From assembly GCA_007026445.1 (NCBI GenBank), contig VDMD01000001.1, positions 1,240,001-1,304,000 on the forward strand: 64,000 nucleotides of DNA. The letters are read 5' to 3'. The position numbers were made by a program, and so were the translations under genes. The DNA comes from Schizophyllum amplum. Lineage: Eukaryota; Basidiomycota; Agaricomycetes; Agaricales; Schizophyllaceae. This document shows, in pieces, positions 1 through 9,504 of this stretch. Within the stretch, counting starts at the first letter, position 1. Each line of letters begins with the position of its first letter. A model generated the notes under the pieces. That model had not been told where the DNA came from. It did not search any database and saw only the letters and a program-made list of their open reading frames with translations.

Positions 1-417
1 CTTTGTCATGGTGCCATAGACGGCGCCGATGCCGACGTAGTCTGCGCCATCCGCCCTCGCCCTGCGCACATCGTCCGCCGAGTTGCAGGAGACGCCGACG
101 ATGGCGCCCGGGGGGAGAAGCGCGCGGGCGTCCTTGACCTGCATGTCGTCCTGGCCGACGTGGACGCCTGCGGCACCGACGGCGAGGGCAATGTCGACGC
201 GGTCGTTGATGAGGAGGGGGACGTTGTGGGCGTCGCAGATAGCCTTGGTGGTGCGGGCGATGGTGAGGAAGTCGCCTGTGTCTGCGGTCTTTTCGCGGAG
301 TTGGACGAGGGTGACGCCGGAGGAGAGGGCGGCGGTGAGGGTGGACTCAAAGGACTGGCCTGGGGGGAGGAGGTCGCGTCCGGTGACGAGGTAGACGGAG
401 TAGTCGATGGGGGACAT
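1..417 (-). CDS. THI6: Thiamine-phosphate synthase (N-terminal part, runs off the window)
   Basis: The minus-strand ATG is at 415-417 and the frame stays open to base 1, giving 139 residues. The protein opens MSPIDYSVYLVTGRDLLPPG and continues with LREK, a DVALAVGA-type stretch (here DIALAVGA), HVGQDDM and a GxSC step (VGVSCNS). These are phosphate- and pyrimidine-binding landmarks of the ThiE TIM barrel. The family joins the pyrimidine and thiazole halves of thiamine. Fungal versions are usually fused to a C-terminal hydroxyethylthiazole kinase, which would lie outside the window. No intron is seen in this part. The start codon is only 91 bp from that of SCO1 on the other strand, so the two genes probably share a promoter. 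Confidence 0.9.
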   Translation of the reverse strand, partial: MSPIDYSVYLVTGRDLLPPGQSFESTLTAALSSGVTLVQLREKTADTGDFLTIARTTKAICDAHNVPLLINDRVDIALAVGAAGVHVGQDDMQVKDARALLPPGAIVGVSCNSADDVRRARADGADYVGIGAVYGTMTK

Positions 418-508
418 GGTGGGCGTAGCAGACGTGCTTCACGTGGTTCGCATCCTCGGACCGAATGATCGTGTGGGATGTGGGTGCGAGCTTGGACGGC
501 GGTCAGTC

Positions 509-3500
509 ATGTTGTCCGCAACGCGCGCCCTCCTGCCTCAGAGGGTCGCCTCTCGGGGCCTACTAGCGTCTTCAGCCTCTCTCGCTCGCACGTCCAGCTA
601 CTCGACCGCATGCCGCACACCACTCGCTAAACGGCCTGCTCCGTCCCACCTCGCCCGCCGAGCCATGTCCTCAACCGCAAAGAGCAGATATGACGTTGGC
701 GTACGTGGTAGCGCTCATCTTCAGGCGCCTATCGCTCTCGACTGATTATGCCTCGCTCCTGCATCGTCCACCATCACTCCTACTACCCTATGACCCAACC
801 ACCCAAACTAACGCTCTCCACAGGTCTTTACCCTCCCCTCCGCCGTCGTCTTTGTCCTCACCGGCATCGGCCTCGTCCTCTACTTTCGCTACGAAAAGCA
901 GCAGCTTGCAAAGAAGAAGGGTGCGTACTGCCCGCATGTGTAGACAAACTTGCTGACCATCGTACTCCGTGTTTGCTCTCATCAACCTTCCTCGACATGC
1001 GCTACCGCTTCCTCGATGTCCGCCACCACTTCCTCAACACAAATCGTACCTGCCACAACACCCATCCTCCCACAGAACAAGAAAACGCTGCCCAGATGTA
1101 CGGCCGCCCCAAAGTCGGCGGCCCCTTCTCGCTCACCGCCTACACCGCGGCGGGTGGTGATGGTGCGTACACGCCTCCCTCACATCTCTCACCTCCCACG
1201 CCCTCCCTTACCAACCACCTACCCTTCCCCTTCACCAACCATCTGCTCACATCTCTGTCCGCACCTACTCGCCCTCCACCTCTCTCCGCACATTCCCTTC
1301 CCCCCCTCACTCGCCTCTCTCCGCCCACGTCTCGCAACCCAACTCACACCCCCACCCCAGGCACCCCCTTCACCGACGCCAACCTCCTCGGCAAATGGTC
1401 CCTCCTCTACTTCGGCTTCACAAACTGCCCAGACATATGCCCCGCGGAGCTCGACAAGGTGACCGAGGTGGTGAAGGGCGTGGGTGAGTGGTTTAAGTTT
1501 CTGTTTGGGTGGCGGGATGTTCTTCGGCAGTCGTCTAGAGCATTTCGAGGATCGTCTAGGGCACTTCGAGGGTCGTCTAGGGCACTTCGAGGGTCGTCTG
1601 GTGCACTTCGCCGGTCGTCTAGGGCAGACGCCGCGCTTTACATCTCGGTCGACTGGGACTCGGCGGCCTCTCTCGCTTTGCACCTACCTGAACATCGTTA
1701 ATCATCCTTAACAGACGCCATCCACGGCCCCATCACACAGCCGGTGTTCGTGACCGTGGTGCGTATCTTTACCGTCCGCCCCTTTCCCTTCGTCCACCGC
1801 TCCCATATTGCTCTCTCGCCCACCCCTCCGCTAGCCCACCCCTCCGCTGCCCCTCCCCCACGCTCCCTCCTCCCCACGCTCCCTCCTCCCCACGCTCCCT
1901 CCTCCCCAACGTCTCTCCTTCCCTACTCTGCAAGTTGCTTCGCCTATTTCTCCTCTCTGCCCTCCCCCTCCCCCTTCGCCTCTCTCGTGTATCAACCCCC
2001 CACCTCACCTTCCTTTTCCTTCATCACCTTCCTTGTCCTTCATCACATTCCTTTTCCTTCATCACATTCCTTGTCCTTCATCACCTCCCCTGTCCTTCAT
2101 CACCTTCCTTGTCCTTCATCACATTCCTTGTCCTTCATCACATTCCTTGTCCTTCATCACCTTCCTTTTCCTTCATCACATTCCTTTTCCTTCATCACCT
2201 TCCTTGTCCTTCATCACCGCCCCTGTCCTTCATCACCGCCCCAACGATGGACTCAAATGTCAAACCGAACCCGAACGAATATTGTGAACACCCCCATCCT
2301 CGCACACGGAATTCCCCATCCTCGCATATCGAATCCCCCCCTCCTCGCACACGGAAATCCCCGTCCTCGCATATCGAACTCCCCCATCCTTCCATATCGA
2401 ATTTCCCCCTCCTCCCATATCGAACTCCCCCATCCTCGCACATGAAATTTCCCTCTCCTCGCACACGAAATTCCCCCATCCTTGCACACCGAATTCCCCC
2501 GTCCTCGCACAATGAATCCTCTCAACCTTTTTTTTTCCTTCTCAACCTTCTTTTTCCTTCTCAACCTTCTTTTTCCTTCCCCCCCCTTCCCTCCACTCTC
2601 CCTCCACTCTCCCTCCCCCCCTCAATACTAACGCCCCACTCCCATCCCCTCAATACTTTCCCCCCCCCCCAATCCCTCCAATACTAACGCCCCAAACACA
2701 CACAAACTAACCCCCCCTCCCCTCCCCAGGATCCCTCCCGCGACTCCGGCCCCGCCATCTCCCAATACCTCCAGGACTTCCACCCCCGCTTCGTCGGGCT
2801 GCGGGGCGAGTGGGATGCGGTTAAGGTGCGCGATTTAGGTTTTTTGAGTGTTTGGTTTTTTGTGTGTTTTTTCTCTTTCTCGAGTGTTTTTTCTCTTTCT
2901 CCCATCGCCACCGTCTGGTCCATCGCCACCGTCTGGTCCGCCCCATCGCCACCGTCTGGTCCGCCCCATTGCCACCGTCTGGTCCGCCGCGAACGCAGCG
3001 GCTTGCTTGTCCGCTGTGTTGCTTGTCCGTTGTGTTGGACCGCTGCATCCGCCTCTTTCCTTCCCGCTTAAACCTTCCACCTCCACCGTCTGCCGATTCC
3101 GCCTCCACCGTCTGCCGATTCCACCCCTCCGCCGTCTGCCGATTCCACCTCCACCGTCTGCCGATTCCACCCCTCCGCCCTCCTCCCCTCTTTGTCCCAA
3201 ACGGCTGGCTTCCCCACTCCCCCCCTTCCTCGCCCCACATCTTACCCCCCTTCATCGCCCCACATCTTACGCCCCCTCCCCCCCACTCCTCTGGTCCTCC
3301 CCCACTCCCCCACTCCCCTTCCCCTCCCTCCCCACTCCCCCACTCCCCTTTCCCCCACACACTCCCCCACTCCCCTTTCCAACACTAACTAACACTCCCC
3401 TTATCAACACTCACTAACCACCCAACCCAACCCCCCCCACCCCCCCCCAAACCCACTTCACAGTCCATCGCCCGCGCCTACCGCGTCTACTTCTCGACCC

Positions 3501-4018
3501 CGGCCGGCGCCGACCCGACGGGCGACTATCTCGTGGATCATAGCATTTTTGTGTATTTGATGGATCCGGAGGGTGAGTGAGGGAGTGGTTTTTGTTTTTT
3601 GTGAGGGAAGGGGGGAGAGGGGGGAGAGGGTTTGGGTTTTTTGTGGGTCGGCTTTACGAGGGAGGGTCTCGGAGTCCGTCTTTACGAGAGTATCTGAGTC
3701 CGGAGGGTCTCGGAGTCCGTTGCATCTTGACGAACATCCTCATTGCCCCCTCTCCCTCCCATCCCTCCCTTCCTCCCTCTCCTCCTCCTCTCCCTCGTCC
3801 CTCTCCCCCTCCCTTCCCTCCATCCCTTCCCCCTGCCCAATCCCCACCACCCCCACCCCTCCCCCCCAACTAACACCACTAACCCAACTAACACCCCCCC
3901 CCTCCCCCTAGGCGCCTTCGTCGACGCCTTCGGGCAGAACCTGACCGCGGAGGAGATGGGGGGCAAGATCGATGAGGCGATTCGAGCTTGGGAGGGGGTG
4001 AAGGGGAGGAAGGTGTAG
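509..4018 (+). CDS. SCO1: SCO1-type mitochondrial copper chaperone for cytochrome c oxidase
   Basis: Exons: 509-700, 824-920, 1076-1162, 1361-1483, 1715-1758, 2730-2825, 3464-3572, 3912-4018; 284 aa. All phases agree and introns are GT-AG. The N-terminus is rich in Arg and Ser like a mitochondrial presequence, followed by one membrane segment (about residues 65-84). The thioredoxin-like domain carries the copper-binding CPDIC motif at 148-152, in the context [17 protein letters not shown], and the conserved distal histidine near 239 (VDHSIFVYL). SCO proteins deliver copper to the CuA site of COX2 in the inner membrane. The gene is odd in its introns: 971, 638 and 339 bp in a region where most are about 50 bp, filled with CT-rich minisatellites. 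Confidence 0.93.
1538..1626. repeat. 21-bp minisatellite in SCO1 intron 4
   Basis: About four imperfect copies of a 21-bp unit containing TCGTCTAGGGCACTTCGAG follow one another inside the intron at 1484-1714. Confidence 0.85.
2014..2246. repeat. 19-bp minisatellite in SCO1 intron 5
   Basis: About twelve head-to-tail copies of a 19-bp unit, CTTCATCACCTTCCTTGTC with C/A, G/T and T/C variants. Because 19 is not a multiple of 3, the same unit reads through all three frames and creates false open reading frames of the type [10 protein letters not shown]. Confidence 0.9.
2290..2520. repeat. About 22-bp minisatellite in SCO1 intron 5
   Basis: Roughly ten degenerate copies of a unit of about 22 bp built on CCATCCTCGCACACGGAATT, alternating with a CATATCGAA variant. 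It directly follows the 19-bp array but has an unrelated sequence. Poly-pyrimidine tracts fill the rest of the intron up to 2729. Confidence 0.85.
2892..3178. repeat. Two short minisatellites in SCO1 intron 6
   Basis: Four copies of a unit of about 22-23 bp containing CATCGCCACCGTCTGGTCC (about 2900-2990) are followed by four to five copies of a unit containing ACCGTCTGCCGATTCCACC (about 3070-3178). The two share the core CACCGTCTG, so one may derive from the other. Confidence 0.8.
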
Positions 4019-4199
4019 AGGAGGGGGTGAAGGTGTGAAGGTGTGAAGGAGGGCGTGGGAGGGGGTGAAGGGGAGGAAGGTGTAGGATAGGAGAGGAGGG
4101 CAGGGGAGGATAGGAGAGAGGGGAGGAAGGTGTAGGAGGAAGGTGTAAGGGTGCTGAGATGTACAGCCTAGGACAACCAATCGAAATCACCACCGCTCA

Positions 4200-5390
4200 T
4201 CCGATCGCTTTTGACTGACCCGACTGACTGAGGGCCGACCGACCGACCGACTGAGGGCCGACCGACCGATTGACCCTGGACTGACCGACCGACCGATTGA
4301 CCCTAGACTGACTGACTGATCGAAGGACTGACTGACTGACTGACCGACCAACCTGCGACCAACTTACAACAACCCGACCTGAACCCGACCAACCATATCG
4401 ACCGACTGACCGACCGACTGACTGACTGACTGACCGACCTTACCACCAACTGGCTTCCAACCAACACGACTGATTGACCGACAGACTCACTGAAGGCGGA
4501 CTGTGACCAACCTCCCTTACAACCAACCCGACCGACCGACCGACCGACCGACCGACCTTACATACCAACAACCAACCAACCGACAGACTCACTGAAGGAC
4601 TGACCGACTGACTGACTGACTGACCAACTGATTGATTGAGGGACTGAGGCAGACCGACTGACTGACCGATCAACCATATCGACCGACTGACTGACCGACC
4701 GACTGACCTACGCGACTAGGACCAATGACCCTGGTCTGACCGACTGGCTGAACGACTGAGCGCGACCGACCTGACTGACCAACCAACCGACCGACCAACC
4801 GACCGACCGACCAACCGACCGACCGACCAACCGACCTGCCAACTGACCTACCGACTGACCAACCGACTGACCAACCGACCTCCCCTCCCTTGCAACCAAC
4901 TCGACCAACCGACCGACCAACCGACTGACCAACCAACTCGACTGACCCTGGTCTGACCGACTGGCTGAACGACTGAGCGCGACCGACCTGACCGACCGAC
5001 CGACCGACCGACTGACCTTCCAACTTGCTTCCAACCAACCCACCAGCCGACTGACCGACCAACTGACCGACCAACTGACCCGACTCATTGACTGACTGAC
5101 CGACCGACTGACTGAGGGCCGACCGACCGACTGACCGACCGACTGAACGACCCGCGAGTGAACGACCGACAGGCTGGCCGACTGACCGACCGACTGACCC
5201 TAGTCTGACCGACCGACTGACCTTAGTCTCACCGACCGACTGACCCTAGTCTGACCGACCGACTGACCGACTGGCTCACTGACTAACCACCCGAAGGACT
5301 AATTGAATGACTGACCAGTGACTGAGTACTGATTGACCGACCAACCAACCAACCAACCGACGACTGACTGACTGATCCGACCGGCTCTGG
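4200..5390. repeat. GACC/GACT tetranucleotide array
   Basis: About 1.2 kb made almost wholly of 4-bp steps GACC, GACT, AACC and TGAC. A higher-order duplication is visible: the same stretch of about 48 bp, containing CGACTGGCTGAACGACTGAG, occurs at about 4731-4778 and 4949-4996. Minus-strand translations give endless VGQSVGRSVG strings, an artefact of the 4-bp period. Just upstream (4019-4150) is another degenerate repeat built on GAGGAAGGTGTAG. Confidence 0.92.
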
Positions 5391-5449
5391 TGTGACGCCA
5401 ACCCACTGACGGAGAGAGCTTGCCTTCAATGCATATGAACGGGGCCGTT

Positions 5450-5640
5450 CGCTCAGCACAAGCAAGCTGGTCGTTCACCCAGCAAAAGCCAGAATCGTTC
5501 GCACAGCACAAGCAAGCTGGTCGTTCACCCAGCAAAAGCCAGAATCGTTCAGCTCAGCAAAAGCCAGAATCGTTCCCCCAGCAAAAGCCAGAATCATTCA
5601 GCTCAGCAAAAGCCAGAATCAGCCAACTCAGCAAAAAGCA
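5450..5640. repeat. 24-26-bp minisatellite
   Basis: Six or more imperfect copies of a unit containing CAGCAAAAGCCAGAATCGTT, some with a variant tail CACAAGCAAGCTGGTCGTTC. It is unrelated to the flanking arrays. Confidence 0.85.
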
Positions 5641-5739
5641 AGCATATCAAGTTGTGGAAAGCAACTAGAAGTACATTCAGTGCGCAAAAAGGTAGACGTT
5701 ATCATACAACAGGGTAGATCAGTCAATGCGGGGGGGTCC

Positions 5740-5877
5740 GATGCCAACAGCCATCGGCGTCCGATGTCAACAGCCATCGGCGTCCGAGGCCAACAGCCAT
5801 CGGTGTCCGATGTCAACAGCCATCGGTGTCCGATGTCAACAACTATCGACGTCCGATGTCAACAGCCATCGACGTCC
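5740..5877. repeat. 23-bp minisatellite, six copies
   Basis: Six head-to-tail 23-bp copies, each beginning GATGTCAACAGCCATCGGCG and ending TCC, with a few base changes (GAGGCC, ACTATCGA). The array is exactly 138 bp long. Confidence 0.9.
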
Positions 5878-6037
5878 GGTAAGGGAGTCCATGATTCGTT
5901 CAGATCGTTCAGTTCGTGTTTATCCTCCTCCGTCTCTGCGACCTCATCCTTTTTCCAACATCCGCTCTCCCTCTCGACGAGGCCGTTTTCAGTCTGTCGC
6001 ACAGGCGACATGTAGGCAGCACCACAGTGCAAGACCT

Positions 6038-7246
6038 TTACGACGACCCGCCCACGAGCGGCGCGCGCTCGAGGTCCTCCTCGAGGTGCACACCGCTGCG
6101 ACCGCGGAAGAGACCAACGGCACCCTTCAGGACCTGTGGATAGTCGTCAGTAAATGTCGAAATTTGTGCACACGCAGACGCCATATTCTGCACACGCAAA
6201 CGCCACATTCTGCACACGCAAACGCCATCCTCCTTCCTCCACCCCAAGCATAATAACAAAAACAACAAAAAACCCACTCACCCAAACGCCGCTCAAAATC
6301 GCAAACGCGAGCGCGGACCAGTGGATGAACGCCGAGCTGCGCTGGCTCGCGAAGATGGCGAAGAGGGACCAGGTGATGGCGAGCGCGGCGGGGAGGTCGC
6401 CTTCCGGGGAGGAGAAGGCGTAGGTGGCGGCGGTGGCCTCGAGGAAGAAGCTGGAGGGCGAGGGGGGTGTTAGTGAGGGTGTCCAGGAGGTGCGTGAGTG
6501 AGGGAAGAGAAGTGGGTGAGGTAGGGAAGAGGAGATGGGTAAGTGAGGTAGGGGTCGGGAGCTGGGTAGGGAAGGGAGTGCGGATGAATGGCCAAGAGAA
6601 AAGATGGGGTATGTGAGACACGAAGGAAACAATGCTCACAGTGCCAAGAACACAAACACCTTCGTCCACACGCCGGCCTTGTGCTCGAGCGCATTGGTGC
6701 CGAAAGCCTCGAAGAGCGAGAGGACGACGAGGAGGGTGGTCCAGCCGTGGTACAGGGAGAAGGGGAGGTGGACGAAGAGCTCGTCGGGGGTGGACTGCGG
6801 CGAGTGATGCTTCTTGACGATGTAGTAAATGTGCTGCGCATAGCACGTCAGAACAACAGAAACCTACAGTTCAAAACCCTGCTTACCGTCACCGTGCTGC
6901 TCACAAACAGCGCAAACACAAACGCCACGATATAATGCTTCGACGCCCACAAATTCACATAGATCGCATTCAGCACGGCGAGCAGCGGCAGCCGCCAGCT
7001 GATCCCGTCAATCACGACCGCCTTCCCGCCGGGGAAGAACTGGTAGATGACGGTGCCCAGAAGCAGCAGGTGGATGAGCGACCAGATGAGGAAGGCCCAG
7101 GGCGCGGGCGTCAGGTACGTCTCCTTCCCCGTGAAGTAGATGTCGGAGGGGGCGGCGACGGTGTAGAGGTTGCTGCCGAGGAAGAGGAGGTAGCAGGCGA
7201 CGTTGACGAGCTTGAGCGCGATGCCGTCGGTCCAGGAGGGCGACAT
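6038..7246 (-). CDS. TspO/MBR-like multi-pass membrane protein
   Basis: Exons on the minus strand, 5' to 3': 6887-7246, 6640-6833, 6282-6450, 6038-6133; 272 aa. Six or more hydrophobic segments rich in Trp and Tyr are visible. The stretch [20 protein letters not shown] resembles the core of distant TspO family members (tryptophan-rich sensory proteins), hence the tentative name. The tail is short and acidic (HLEEDLE) and probably cytoplasmic. A TTTATAAA box lies about 82-89 bp upstream of the ATG (7328-7335). Its last intron holds three copies of a 22-bp CTGCACACGCAAACGCCA repeat. The substrate is unknown. The exon structure is well supported; the family assignment is moderate. Confidence 0.75.
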
Positions 7247-7943
7247 GGTGGGCTGGGCGCTGGGTGGGTGGGGTGTCAAGGGAAGGGATGACGGGGAGGA
7301 AGCGCAGTCGGGGGCAGGGAGGTGGTGTTTATAAAGGAGGAGGTCAAGGGACGGGGGCGACGGTAATGGATGACGCACGCGCAGGTTCGTTCGCGAGATC
7401 CGTACTCGATCACTCGTTGCGCGTCATGTCAGGTCACACGCGCGCGTTGACTCTTAACTGCCACGGTCACGCGGTGGTTTGAACAGAGGAAAGCGGAGCT
7501 CTCTCGTCTTGCCTCCATGTCTCGCAGGCAATGATATCGTCTTCCGCAACTGGGCCTCGATATCAACGACATTCCGAACGAAGCTGAGCCCCTCAGGCGA
7601 TGGGCGGCCAAGTTTGTCTGACAGCCTCGTCGCCTGCTGGTCAACAACGCAAAAATCCAGTGCTCATCCGTTCATGATAAGTACATGCACGGGAATTGAA
7701 TGCTCGTGGTATGCTCGACGCCGCGCTCTACACAAACTTCTCCGCTAGGCTGCTAGGGTATTCGTACTTACTCAATTGCGGGCGAACCGCTCTGAACCCG
7801 CGCAAGTCGCGCGGCGGCAACTGACCGTGCTATATAACGGCAAGCGTCTTCACGCGCTCCCGTATTAACCCCCTCATCCTTCTCGCCCCGCATTCCTGCT
7901 AACCCTTCATTGGCTACTGAACTCGGCGCCCAGAGACACAGCG
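7247..7943. other. Intergenic, divergent promoters
   Basis: No credible coding sequence. It lies between two divergently transcribed genes and holds a TATA-like box for each. Confidence 0.6.
7831..7837 (+). promoter_or_regulatory. TATA-like box of MYND gene copy 1
   Basis: TATATAA lies 107-113 bp upstream of the ATG at 7944, a plausible core-promoter distance. Confidence 0.5.
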
Positions 7944-9079
7944 ATGGACCGATTCCTGTCCGCAGAAGGGATCGCCGAAGTCATGAGCTTCGTAGCGAGC
8001 ACGCCTCCTGCACCGGAAGACGTGACTGACGAGCATCGCGGGGTCATCATTAACGGACAGGTTCGTCCAGGTCTGCCTATCTTACTGTTATATGTGCTCA
8101 GCAACTGCTCCTCTGACCTTCAGATCCTCATATTTCGCACCATGCCTCAGCGCGCGCAGATGATCATACATTGGTACGTCTCTCACACTACGCTCTCTCG
8201 TGTCGTATCTGCTATAACGTCGAGCTCCTTCTTCGTAGCGAATACGCAGCGAAATATCTCCCGCAGACCATCCAAAGATGGCGAAACAACTCGAGCGTCA
8301 TGTCCGTCGCGCCCTTGATCCTGAGCGAAATTCAGTGGTGGTGCGTGGCCAAAATTCCATGTCCCCATGGCCTGCTCGCTGACCATTGATGAAGCCCCTA
8401 CTTTCTGCACGCCATGTTTCGTGCATGCAACCAGGACCTTGCCGCCATGCAGGTCAAGCGGACTCTGGACGCAGCAGAAGCCATCGAGGGAATGAAACAG
8501 GACGAACTGGACAGAATCCTCGAATTTCTCGCCACGCTTCTCCTCGTACAAGACAGGAAGGATATCCCGGAGTCCGACCTCAGCGTACTCCTCACGAAGC
8601 TAAAAATCTGGCAAAGGAGATACCCCGACGATCTTGAACAGAATCTCGCGAAGCGTTGCTCCGTGCTGATTACCAGACCGCCGTGAGTACAGATATTCGC
8701 ATGTGGCATGGAAATCGCAGCGCTGACATGGAGGTTTCCACCGTTCACGTAGGGCGTTGACCATTGACTGGCTACCCTCCTGGCGTCACCGCGTCCTCAA
8801 AGGCGTCGAGCTCTGCGCTGAAGTGCGCTGCATCCAGAGCGTCGCGGGAGATGGAGGGCCGCTGCTGCGCTGCTCTAGGTATAGGAACTATCTCCGCCGC
8901 ATTCATATCATATCTGACCGGTGATTCTTCAGGTGCAAGTCGACCGTCTACGTGCGTTCAAAGTGTGCTCGCGTCTGGGCCGCGCTGTTATTGATCAGAG
9001 CACCCACCAGTGTTGTCGGGAGCACCAAAAGGCACATTGGCCGACGCACAAGGCCTACTGCTTCAAGACTGAACAGTAA
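7944..9079 (+). CDS. MYND-type zinc finger protein, copy 1
   Basis: Exons: 7944-8060, 8124-8173, 8239-8340, 8395-8682, 8753-8878, 8933-8951, 9011-9079; 256 aa. The first ~180 residues are an uncharacterised helical region containing EYAAKYLPQTIQRW and MQVKRTLDAAE. The C-terminus is a MYND finger: CAEVRC, then CSRC, then YCCREHQKAHWPTHKAYC. The ligand normally a Cys (YCxxxC) is His here. MYND fingers usually bind proline-rich partners. The second copy at 47776 has the same seven-exon layout with identical exon 2, 3, 4, 6 and 7 lengths. The 19-nt exon 6 codes for the middle of the finger. The donor of exon 3 could be 3 nt earlier. Confidence 0.85.
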
Positions 9080-9504
9080 ATCAGCTCGGCGCAATACCAG
9101 GCCCTTTGCGTGGCTTTGGAGCTGGCAAAGGATCCGGAAGCAAAAAGCAGTTCATAACATAAGTAGACGTTCATATTACCATACCTAAGGCCTAAGTAAC
9201 GAGTACTAGAGTCTTGGCAATGCAACTGACCCCAAGTGGATGGTAAGTTAGAACTGCGGTACAGTACAGACATCTCACGCAGATTCTACGCAGCGAACAC
9301 CAAACGGGCAAGAAGATAAGTGGATAATGTAGGTGAAAATACAGCAGGATATGATATTGGGAAAGCAGATGCAGATTGACTGCACATTTTGAGAATATGT
9401 AGCCATGAATCAATGTCGGAGGTCTGCTCGACATATGTGCTCGCCACCGTCAGTGAACATGACCCATGGGCCATGACGCCGGACTTCGTCGACGGACCCG
9501 TCGT
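9080..9504. other. Intergenic, convergent 3' ends
   Basis: AT-richer than the flanking genes. Nothing coding is recognised; it holds the 3' ends of two convergent genes. Confidence 0.5.

Noticed and set aside
83..468. Plus-strand open frames over the start of the window
   Set aside because: They are antisense shadows of the well-supported thiamine-phosphate synthase frame.
1744..2687. Two overlapping open frames of over 230 codons ([10 protein letters not shown] repeats)
   Set aside because: They lie inside SCO1 intron 5 and are produced by the 19-bp minisatellite; all three frames read the same peptide.
4440..5088. Long minus-strand open frames coding for VGQSVGRSVG repeats
   Set aside because: They arise from the 4-bp GACC/GACT period, which gives stop-free reading in several frames; there is no start context, splicing or family match.
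8822..8851. A 30-nt intron in exon 5 of MYND copy 1
   Set aside because: The donor would not be GT, and reading straight through keeps the frame and supplies the first cysteine pair of the finger in both copies.
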